In this document: piece by piece, positions 26,820 through 38,900 of the stretch
Layout of the letters: every line of letters begins with the position of its first letter
Position numbering within the stretch: the stretch's first letter is position 1
Origin: Manduca sexta
Lineage: Eukaryota > Arthropoda > Insecta > Lepidoptera > Sphingidae
Length of the DNA stretch: 64,000 bases
Assembly (NCBI RefSeq): GCF_014839805.1
Contig: NC_051121.1
Coordinates: 2,091,116-2,155,115, forward strand
Direction of reading: 5' to 3'
Position numbers and translations under genes: made by a program
The notes under the pieces: generated by a model
What the model saw: only the letters and a program-made list of their open reading frames with translations
What the model was told of the DNA's origin: nothing
Databases searched by the model: none

Positions 26820-26947
26820 ATGTCGAAAGAAATCGCGGAGGAGTATGCGTCAAGCTTGGCGGACCTTACCGTCAACAGCAAGCCTTTGATAAATATGTTG
26901 ACCATACTCGCGGAAGAGAACATCGACCACGCCGGGGTTATCGTTGA
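26795..26947 (+). promoter_or_regulatory. upstream ORF overlapping the PCF11 start codon
   Basis: An ATG at 26795 opens a 50-codon frame that ends with TGA at 26945-26947. It is out of frame with PCF11 and overlaps its start at 26820 by 128 bases. A second, tiny upstream ORF starts at 26769 (ATG TTT ATT TGA). Both would lie in the 5' exon that begins at 26767. Overlapping upstream frames usually reduce translation of the main frame; the effect here is an inference. Confidence 0.6.
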
Positions 26948-29900
26948 AACAGTGGAGAAGCATTTGGAGAAGGTGAATTTAAATATTTTAAAATTAAGCC
27001 CCTGAGGAGTCTGTGCAAAAAACCCACACCAATGCGGTCACTGGTGTGGGGAAAGTGAACGGAGATGACGCAGGCCGCGCTGCGTGGTGTTTACGAGTAC
27101 TGTGACTAATGCGAGCTCATTTGTAACCAGTATGGTCGGAACAGGTACCTCCTATTGCACTCATGTTCTAGATTCAACGTTATCTCGTGATAATGTAAAG
27201 ATAAGATTTTGTGAACTCGCCATTTACACAATATGTTGTAAAAGTAATTAAACAGTATCTCAATTTCATATTTTACTTTCAATTATTTTTCCTTGAAATA
27301 TGAAACAAATTTACATTACAAAACCATACATCAGAAACTAAAACACATCTCTATATTAATGTTCAGAAGTTGACTTATACAATATAGTTAATTCTTGTTT
27401 TTTCACAAACCAAGGCAATGAATATAAAAGCAATTCAAGAAGTCCTATATAACAGTTAAAAAATCCAAAAGTAACAAAATTAAAATTATCATGATAAACA
27501 AAAACAGTACTTATCAGTTTTATCATTACTGGTTATAATTAATCATTTTTAGTTCATATACAAATTTAAACATTCCAATTAAAATATCCAAGTTTTAAAT
27601 TCTATAATTGTATTTATTTATAGTGATTATTAACAATAAAACATTAATTCAATGTAAAGCCTGTTGTAGACTGGATTTAAGGAAATAACAATTCAATGTT
27701 ATTTCTATGCTAAACTCACAAATATATAGGTCAATTCAATTCCTATACATTAATATTTCAATATGATAAATAATGGTTTTATTCACTACAAATTACATAT
27801 GACCTTCACAGAAAAATATCTTGAAACACATTTTCATTACCCAACACAAAAATTACTAGAATTTTCGAAATTGTCATGACTAATATTGTTAAAAATTAAC
27901 ATGATTGCCTTTTTTGTCTAGCCATTATTATGCTTTTCAGTTGCCTAAAAATGTATATATGCATGAATATTAACTGAAAAGATTAAGCAATGAGATGTTA
28001 AGAAAAGTAAAAAATGGAGTTATCAGAACAGTTATGGAGAACCATGTTCTATTAATTTTGTATCCATGCTTATGTTTCACTAATAGGATTATAAAACATT
28101 ACAACAAATTTAAAAAGTAGAAACTAAAGTTAAACCATTTTTATAATATGCAACATTACTACATATTGAGGAACATAGCATATAATTGTCATGTGGTAGA
28201 GAAACAGGAAATTCAAAATTGCACAGAGGAATATACAATTTATAAAATTACTAGAATTGTGACTTGGTGACATTGAATCTTGCATCATGTTTTTTTCACA
28301 ATGAGTTAGATTAAAAATACATGCATATTTTTCAAATAGGTTTAATTCTTTGAATTTGGATGTGATTGAAGCAAAATTATGAGCTTTGTGTTCACTCAAC
28401 TATAAATACAGACTTGTCTGTATTCAATATTAACCACAAAACCTATTTATTTTTACATATAGAGGCATTTCTAAGTCACTCATGTATGTTATTTATGTTT
28501 ATAAATTTTAGTCACTTTACATATAACAATGGAAGGTATGTAGTTGCTATTTTGCAGGATGTTAATAGAATTTTTCACCAGTAGAACTATTTATTTTTAT
28601 GTGTTGGAGTATCTAGGTATACCACAATACATTTTAACAAATAAAATGTTAATTTTCACTTCTTGCAATATGAATGTTTTATGACTATACTAAGTATTAA
28701 TAGGGTAAAGTATTTAGATTGCTCCACTAGATGGCAGAGCTTTTGTCATGCACATTCCCTAAATAGGTCCTTACAATGTGGTTGTTCTAACAAAAAATCT
28801 AAAATTAATATTCCTCTTGGCCCAAATGACTACAATACAAACCGGATATGAATTAACCATTTCTAACCAACATACTATAAGGTTAAACATACATTTTGTC
28901 TGTCAGTTGGTGAGTATGTTTTGTCTCTTAACACCCAGATTAAGACATATATGTATTTGTAATTCTCATAATATTATGTTTGATAAAGTTAAAAGATCAA
29001 AGTTCCTACTTTAAATGACATTCAACACTGTTACTAAATAAAGTGCCTATGTATCAGTAAAATGATTCAAAGTGAATAATGTACTTCAACTTCTTGCAAA
29101 GTAATTACATGTGATACATGCATGCATACAAGGTCTGGGAACATAGTCACATCTGTCTTATGTGGGCATCTTTTTATCAAAAATAAATAAGAATTGGAAA
29201 CAAATGCTAATTGTTTTTAAAATATAAAATTTGATTTGAATGTATATTCTGGATCTTAGCAATGAATTTGTTACAGTCATAATATATAATTTTATTATGC
29301 AAACACTAAACTCTTTCTAGTTTATACAAAATTAATAAGAAAATAATGTTATGCAATTTACATTTAGTACAATGTCAGTACATCAAGAAACCTGTTAAGT
29401 AAAATTATTTGGACTACTATAGTTATATGCAACAGAAAAATATAACAAACAATTGGCCAATGCCAAAATATAGTCATAGTTAATATAAATATGTGATTGT
29501 CATGTGAATAATAACACAAAACAATTTTTTTCGGTCAGAGGTCAATTATTTATTAGGTTTTCAACATATCTTCAGATATTATCCAGAAAGGTTAAAGACA
29601 TTTATTATCATCAGTTTGTTTGTCTATAATAGGAAAATACTGTGCCTCAGTATGTACTTTACGATTATCTTATACTCATAAAGCGGGTTTTTTATCATTA
29701 TAGCTTGATAGAGGCATAATAATACAATTAACAGTCACACACATGATACCGACACGATAAAATATAGCTAAATCTAATATTTGTTCTGATAAGTCTTGCA
29801 TTGGGACAAGTCACGTGCTTAGAACGTGGCAAAAAGACGTTTGTTTGTTTCTGTGTCGTTTTATTGGGATTGTTTGAAACTAACACGTGGCTGACGTAAA

Positions 29901-32900
29901 GGTCTCGATCAATATTTAACATCAAACTAAACGATATCGACTCGAGAGTCGCGTTTTTTGGGACATTCGAAGGGGATTGAATACGTTCTTAATAAATATG
30001 TTCGACGGTATTTGAGGTACGTAACGTCTCTGATATATTCTTCTTGTTGACTACTGAAGATAATTGCGAAGTCATTAGCTGTAATTAGTGTAGTAATTAG
30101 CACAGATATAGTGCGATGCGTGTTATCGCTACAATATGTAAACACAAGGCAGAACAATAGCTGAGATCAGACGAGCGTCAGGCGTTATTAAATCAGTTAA
30201 TGATTCATGCAAACGAAGTGCAGCACGCATTTATAACTGAAATCATATACTCGTTTGGCTCTAATCCATTAGATATTAAAGTGCCCCCTCCCCCCTTGAG
30301 AGGCGTGACAATATGTAAGGGGGAGGCGTTAATATAGATTTTGCGAATTAATTTCTATCTCGGGAATAGTACTTTTGTTTCTGTACTAATCTAAACTCAC
30401 TTGTATAATATTTCTTAGCATAAACATTGAGCATCAGGCTTCTTCCTTGCAATGAAGAGAAGGGTTGAGTGGCAAAAAAAAAAACTTCCTGCTTTAATCT
30501 TTGGCCTGTGTACATAGTGTGTATTTAACGATAGAAAGGATTATTCTTAAAAACAATTGCCATCTTCCAGACAGATGTTTTGCACATGTAGTCAACAGTA
30601 TTTAAAATTTTCTATAATGCAAACACAACACCAACACACAATACTATTAATTGCTTTGTATATCATTTAAAAGGTGAATTCACATGGATAAATACAATGT
30701 TTGTCTTAAATTAATAATAGGAGGTGCCTGTGTTAAAACTCGTTACAAGATTAGTACCTTCAATGGTATTCGAAATGATTATCATTTCAGTTGTGTAATG
30801 CAAGAAATTGTTCACAATAAAGCATTTTGAAACTGAGTTCTTATTTATTTTTCATGTTAAAAAAAATTAAATTTGTGGAAATAAAAATCTTGTGTTATTC
30901 TTACCCATCACCACGTGAGAGTCGTGACTGAGGCGGCTGGTCGGGGGCGCTTGCGCGAGGGCCGCGGGGCTCGCGATCAGAAATCATTTTTCCTCTATAC
31001 AGGTGCACCCGGAGATCAAGCTGCCGGTACTGTATTTAGTTGACTCGATTATCAAGAATGTCGGAGGCGCTTACACACAGAAATTCTCACAGAGCATTGT
31101 CAACATGTTTACACGGACTTTCAAGCAGGTAATTATGTTTGTTTATTATTGGTTTTGTTATATGGTCTCTGTGGTCATGGCGGCTAAATGGTGTTATGTT
31201 CGCAGGTGGACGAGAAAATACGTTCTCAAATGTTCAAGCTGCGCGAGACGTGGCACGACGTGTTCCCGGCGACGAAGCTGTACCAGCTGGATGTGAAGGT
31301 GAATCTGATCGACCCAGCGTGGCCGATACAAGCGCAGCCGCACCAGTCAAACATCCATGTAAATCCAAATTTTCTGAAAAAGGTGTTTTTTTAGTTGATT
31401 ATTGTTTTGATGTCGGTGTAGTTAAGCGTAGCTTCCCGTAGGCATGGGCGTACGTTGAACGAATATGGATAATTACAATCTTGTGTATCAAGGCAATATA
31501 ATCACACTAATATTTTTCAATATTTAATGACGAATAATATGGCCAAATGATATGGTCTTTAATGAAATCAATTCAATATTTAACAATTTACGCTCATTTC
31601 ACCATTCAACGAAAAAATTCGCGATCATTCATATTAGGTACTACCCACAATATATTACCTCTAATTTTCCGTAAGAGAAAATATAAAGTAAATTATGAAA
31701 AATAGTGACAAATAATTCAAAAGTGATTTTCATTATAAAAATAATAAAACCAATAGTAACTTATTAAATGGGAATTAAGTTCTTGAAGTAAAAGTATGCT
31801 ATAAGTGCATTCCCTAATATAAAATATGAAATATCTATGTCATATTGCTTATTGTGCTGTTTGATAAAATGCTATAATTCATTCCCTTTAAAGCTTGTAT
31901 GCTATTCGTTGGTTTGTCTGCATTTGAAAGCCAATTATGCGGAAGCAAATTTCACAATCATACCAGTCGTACTTGCCAGACGCTATTGGTTTGCTTGTTT
32001 TAATTTAGAAAGGTATGGGTATCGCTAACTACTCTAGCTTAAGCAAATAAGTTTAACAATACATCCTGAATATAAAATTCAGTTTAGTTTCAATAAAATA
32101 ATCGTTACATGATAATATACTGTTGTAGCAAAAACATTCAAAAGTAAATTTTCTTAAGAGGATAATATACTTTTTTTTTTCAATTAACAACTGATATGAA
32201 AATGAGCTATAACATTTTTATACATCGTATAGTCGTAATAGTTGATCCTACTTTTTTGCAACACCCTGTATCAACTGTACTTAGTAAATAAATCCTATTC
32301 CCGATTATAACAAAAAATCCGTAATTCATATTATTATGGTTTTTGACCCAGGATAGAATATACAGATTAGTCTTAACTTCATAGCTACGCATCCAAATAG
32401 AATTATAACTCAATCGTTTCTCAACAGAACGTGCCCACGACGAGCACTGTGCCGCCAGTCATGTCTGAGGAGGAGCGTAGCATAATTGCCAAGAAAGAAC
32501 AAGAGTTACTGATGTTACAGAAAAAGAAGATAGAAATGGAACTTGAGCAGACGCGGAAACAGCTCGAGTTGGCAGAGAAGAATGCTAAAAAGGTAAGCAT
32601 TTCTTTCTAGTGTTGCGTCGGGTAGTTCCCATGTCTTGATCTCTGATACATGGTGTTTCAAAATATAGGTATCTGATTAAAATGCTCCAGAGGTGGCGGT
32701 AAGCGACTTAAAATTATTTATTTCATGAAATATTAATATTACATAATAATAATATTACAAATTTGCAAGCGCGTGTTGATTTGTACTTTTGCAATTGATT
32801 GATTATTTTGTATACTATAATCAGTAGACTCGAGAGAAAACTTGCGAGTAAATTATTTCATAGTTACTGTCTTCAATGTATGTATTTGTATTTCCTCTGT

Positions 32901-35900
32901 TACTCACCGCCGATTTTGATAAATCACCCTTATCGCAATTTTATATCCAGCGATAAAATTGATTCTGTTAAAAAAATTACATGCTTACAAATAAATTATT
33001 TTAATTTGTTTATTTTTGGGATCGGGTCGAAGATTAGGATTGGCACCTTTTAGCTGTGTCACCACACCTTTGGACTACAATTTTGTTTTTTTATGTGCAC
33101 AGATAGGCACGTTGACGCCCACGCCTGGGCTAGTGCCGTCCCCCATGCCAGTGGCGATGGTGAATCCGGTGGTGGCGCCTGCGCATGTCCCGCAGGACCC
33201 CGTCGTACCCATCAAACAGAGGCTGGGCCCGGTGAGTACTCATTTTCTTAGATCACTTCCACACATTTTTATTTGTTTCAAAAAGTCGACAGAATTATGC
33301 CGGCCTGTTTGAAATTGGATGAACACAAGGATATCCCAGAATGGGATGATTTTACTTGCGCCACTATGGTGGGTTTTCGGGTTTGGGTGGTTTCCTGTTG
33401 CAGGTTTGTGTTAGGGTTTATTTTCCATAAACATCAAATTTGTCTCCTATTGTCCAAATGCATTTACGTCATTCGAAATTGTTTGTGTCTTTTCTAATTC
33501 AAGTAGTCTCACCAATTTTTTTGTTCTGTAACCTAATTAATTGTAAACAATTACTTTTATGATCTGACTTTGGCCAGTTTCGAATTATTATCAAATGAAA
33601 AATAAAAATGTGTTTGCACTATTTTTTTTGTCTTAGTGTTTGGCCAGGTTTGGCTAGTTATGCCCTGATGGCAATTTATTTATAATAATGGTTTTGGTTT
33701 CTGAACGAGCGCTGTTAGCGCTAGTGTTGTAATTTATTATAAAGGATTTAAGGGAATCGCTCGCGAATTTGAAAATAGATAATTGTACTGGCAATTGTAA
33801 AATTTTTAGCTGACGATACTAAAAATGGCAATCATATAATAATTCTACCAATGTTTTCTTAGCATTTTTATTTAGTGTATAAATAAAATAAATCGTAATG
33901 TAATAAAAATAACAATTAACTATCGCGTGGGATCAACGATATACGCATAACCGAAGCGGTATGATTTATTACGAAAAAGCATAAATAGAATTAATCTATT
34001 ACGATTTTTTTGTGTTATCATGTCGGTAGTTATTAGCAATATAACCTTTTTATTTTCGTGAGTGGTTTCTTTACAAGCAGTATACTGAGTGCCGTTAAAA
34101 TTTAAATATATTCTAAAATGCGTTGAGACCGGTGTACAGCAACATGTTTTGTCCGCAGCCGGTGAACAAGTCAGGCGCCCGCATCGCGCCCGTCAGCGCC
34201 GCGCTCGCCGCCGCGCGCCGCGACTCCGCGCCTCGCGCGCCAGCACGCGCCCCCGCGCCGCACGCCGCCCCGCCCGCGCCCCCGCCCCCGCGCCCGCACC
34301 GCCCGCCCCCGCGCCGCTCGTGCCCGTGCTGCCCATCGCGCCGCACGTGTTCGACATCAAGCCGCTCGAGCGCGTCACCAAGCGCAAGAACGTCATCACC
34401 ATCGACGTGCGCCCCGACGCCGCCGACCGACGCCTCAACGCGCGGGACCCGCGCCGCCGCGACGACAAGCGCGACCAGCGACGCGACCGCCCGCGCGGCA
34501 AGTTCGCGCGGCGACGCGACGACCGCAAGCCCGACGCACCTGCGCCGCCCGCCGACCGCAACTCTGGTGTCGACGCGGACGCCGAGCGCAATTTTGATGC
34601 GCTCATTGATAAGATGCAAGTGCCCGATCCGAAAAAAATCAATAAACTACCGCCGATCCCCAAAATCCCTCGGGACGATCCCCTCAGAGACGCCGACTCG
34701 CCGACACCGAAACGACGGAAAGAGGGCGTGCGGGACAAAAAGAAACGCAGAGACGAAGCGGAGTGCAAAGACGCCACAATCAACAATCAATCGTCGCCCG
34801 AGAAAAAACTAAAGGGCAAGGATGGGCGCAAACGCAAAGAGGCGAGAGTCGACGAGGAGCCGGAGGAGACGTCGCAGGAGGAGGTGGTCGTGTTCAAGGA
34901 ACTCAAAAACTACCACAAGGGGCGCTACATGCGCCGCAATAAGGAGAAGTCCGAGAGCCCCGAGACGGTGCCCGAGGCGGCGGACGCGGACAAACCGGCC
35001 GCAGAGAGCGAGCCCGCAAGTAAGATACCCCTCTATGTTGCGAGAATGAGAGGCTAAACTGCCACTCGATAGCACATAAGCTAGTCATCTACTGTGATAC
35101 TAGATTTTAAGCGGGAGCGAAAAGTATGACACTTGTTGTGTGGAAATAAAATATTTTGCAACTGTTGGAGTATTCATATTGACGTGTTTTACGCTGGCTT
35201 TTGTACCCTTTATTTTTAAGGCACATCGGATGCTGATCATCCGTTTCGTATTATACTGTTTCAAAGACTCATCACCGATATGTCTAGCTAGTGGTGCACT
35301 CTCACTATTTTACCTATGTTATCAAATTATATTTGATCACAGTTATCTCTGCACAGTGTTATTCGGTAAATCAAAAATACTTTCTCATATTCTCACTAAA
35401 AATGTATGTACTATGAAGCAATGCAAGAACAGCACGACTCATTTACATTTACTTCGGTTGTAACATGCGTATTGTGACTTAATTGGAACTATCGCCATGG
35501 TTTCTCAATCATCGCTCATCACAAGTGATCTTCAATGTGACTTCCTTGGACAACTGAAGCCTGTGGCTTGAATATTGCTGAATCCTGATTTCTTCCTATA
35601 AAGGCTTCCTACAACTGATAAATGTACTACAATTGAACGCCATTCTTCAATATAAAGCGTCGCTCAGAGAGCGGATTCCGCTCGCTAAATTAATTGCGAT
35701 TCGCGTACTGCAAGAAATTTCTCTTAACACTACTGAAATATCAGGGTGAAAATTTCGGGTGCATCCTATATATTTCATTTATAAAGTATAGTATATTTTT
35801 TATCTTCTCATTATTGATTTTATTAATATAAGGCAAAATGCGTTTTACGTAACTGCACGTCTAAATTAGCGTATTTGACACGCCTTTGAAATATTTATTT

Positions 35901-38900
35901 TGTATGACTTCATACATCTAATATTACCATTGATTAAAACAGTCACAGATAACAAGTAACTGACAAATAAAAAAAAGTGTTTTACATTCGTTATATACAT
36001 TCAAACTTCCTAAATTTTATAATTTTAATTTACAAGTAAGGGTGTACAAGTGATTAGTTGCTATGTGTGGGGAATATGCCTAGTTAAAACAACTTTATGC
36101 TATCCACAGAAGGTTTACATTTCTCTATATACACAAATAGTGTATTTTTTGTCTTAGTTATTAAATACCATTTCGCCAACTTGCTATTAAATAGCGAACA
36201 TAAGGAGATATACTATGCACCTATTAAATTAAAAAATATATAACAACGCTAAGTCAGTAAGCAGGATTTGAGGAATTAAAATAACAATCACGATTAAAAC
36301 ATACCATAGGTTTTGTATTTTTACGAATCAATATAATCATTATTTGCTAATATTTCATATTTTGTAAAAAGAAGTGGATGAAAATACTAAGTTTTTATAA
36401 TAAATTTAAATTTCATGTAATAAGTTTCTTTACTAATAGTTACTATTAATATAACGCGTTGTGTGAATATTTCATTTATCAAACACATTACGTGTTGTTC
36501 ATATACTAAACACTTATCGTAAGTATGATTTTTATACTATTGCTGTATTTATATTTTATGTGTTTTTAGCAAATATATTGATGTATTATTTTTTTCTGTA
36601 TTCCAGCCACTTCGCACTGGGCATTTTTATGCGGGCGTTGGTCAACGCGTGAGCAGAAGAAACGTCGACAAAATCAGAATCCAAGCGTATTTTAATACGC
36701 ATTTCATATTCGCGGTGTTTCGACGCGGCGCGTGCTTAAAGGCGTGATCAGAGAGATCATGGCTAGATGTGATATTCACGTCGCGTGTTCATCGCATGCA
36801 CATGGAAACACGCTCAGATATAGATGTCGTTAATCAGCTAGACCTAATAGGGTGGGCCTGAGCGGAGTCTGTAAGGCGAAAGTTGCCTAATCTACCAACG
36901 TTTGGTCGATACTTCGGGCTCTACACGCTTCCCCGCGGACATCTACAAGCGAAGGATAACGTTGTTTGACAATAGCTATACGTGAAGCGGTTTCTGTGTG
37001 ACGTCTCTCATACATTGTTATAGTATGCCATCGAGAATACATTGTCATGATTATAGGGTCAACACGCGATGTAAATATCACATCTAACCTTGTTCTTCTG
37101 GCGAGGCTTTAGTGGACTAAAAGCTTAGTCGAAGTTGGTCATAAAGTAGCGTTCGCGTGGTATCCGCTCTGCACATGCGTTGGTCAAACGCTCGCGCCGA
37201 GAGCCCAGTGCGAAAGCGGCCTTATTTTCATAGAAGGGACCTTTTATCACTATTAGTTCTTTAGATACCTATTATAAAAGAAAACCTAGTTATTCTTCCA
37301 GATCTCCATTTAACAGATTGTTATGAGGTTAGTCTAAGATTACCTGAAATAGGTACTGCATAAGATTAAAAGAATTTTTAAGCAGGTGAGTGCGGGTTAT
37401 TGACACTGAAGCAGTAGTCTGATTGGCTAATTTAAACACGGAGTTATGGGCGTTAAAACAATCTGAATGGTCGATTCGAAATAAAACAAAGCAAATGTAA
37501 CTAGATACTTACCATACTACGATGAGGGATAGCAAGAGACTGATTTCGTTAACGATTGAAACTCAACATTATGCTATTTCACATAAGTCTGTGAATTGTG
37601 TGTCAGCCGCTTCGTTATACCAAAATCGGTCGTATGGGAAAGGTAATAAAACTGAGTTTTAATTGTTATTAAAACAATATACTTCAATTTTATGTAGTAT
37701 CTATTGATTGTAATCCGCGACTTAATCCGAGTAACTTATTTCGTCAAAATGTATACTATAAAGTTTTTACTACATTTTAAACGGTTACTTAAGTTTTGTA
37801 GTTTGTTAGTGTGCTATTAGCAACGGCAAACTATTATTTAATAGAGTATTGTTTTCTTTACGTAAGATTAATAGTAATAGTGACATTTTTAAATGAAACT
37901 TATTTTTCAGTTCTATCTGGGTTTGAGTACAAATATGCTATTAAAATTATCTTTTTCTACACCCTTATGTTTATATATATATTTTAAAATAATGGCAGTA
38001 AATTATTTATTCAGTATATAAGCGTCCTTGCACGTTAAATGATAAAACATAGTTGCTTATTTCATCTTTAAATCCAGTATTGTATGTAAGCGGCCAACAT
38101 TTTTTTGGAGTAAAATAATACCTATGGGAGGGGGTGATGTTAAATTATAATTCTATAATCATACTGGGTGATTGTATAATTAAGAGGCACTACAATGTAT
38201 TCAATAGCATAAATTTCTGACGTTAAAATTCAAATGACTTAATTTATGGTTTAGGTTCATAAATCATATTTTATTCACCATGATTACTATTCACAGCTTT
38301 TGTTGTCATCGGAAAGTTATAAGCCCTGAGTTGTACTAAAATTAGTCTTCAATTTTCTTTTTCTTTTTTTCCTACCTAGAACTCATCTTTTACCATCGTT
38401 TATTCTATTTTGTAATACAATTAGTATACTTATTAAAACAAATAATTGATTTCACTGTCCATAATTTTTTTTTTACCAAGATTTGACCATCTCATTTTCA
38501 AAGAAAATCAATAAATCATTAAAAATGTAGCTTAGTACTATTTCCATAATTTTCTACAGCTCGTTATATAAAAAAACAAGATCCTATTTATTGGCACATG
38601 ATTATACTATAATAATGTTACACTGTAGGAAAAAATATCTTGCATATCTCTTTTATTCCTATCAAGGGCTTTATCGAATACATTATTAACAATCCTATTA
38701 TTATCTATTCTAATTCGTACTGCTATTATACTAATGGATAAAGGGTTAATCAAGCAAGCACAATATAAGTAAAAATATATATACATCTGTAAATATTTCA
38801 ACACAACACTTCATAAGTAGACATTAACACACACAATAAGGCATAAACAGTTGCAGTTTATTTTTATCTAACACGCTGGGAGATGAGATTTAACATTTGC

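Noticed and set aside
34113..34786. Long open frames on the minus strand opposite PCF11 exon 6
   Set aside because: They arise because the GC-rich exon has few stop codons in any frame. Their products are Arg/Gly/Ala-rich without domains, while the plus strand is a consistent PCF11 exon.
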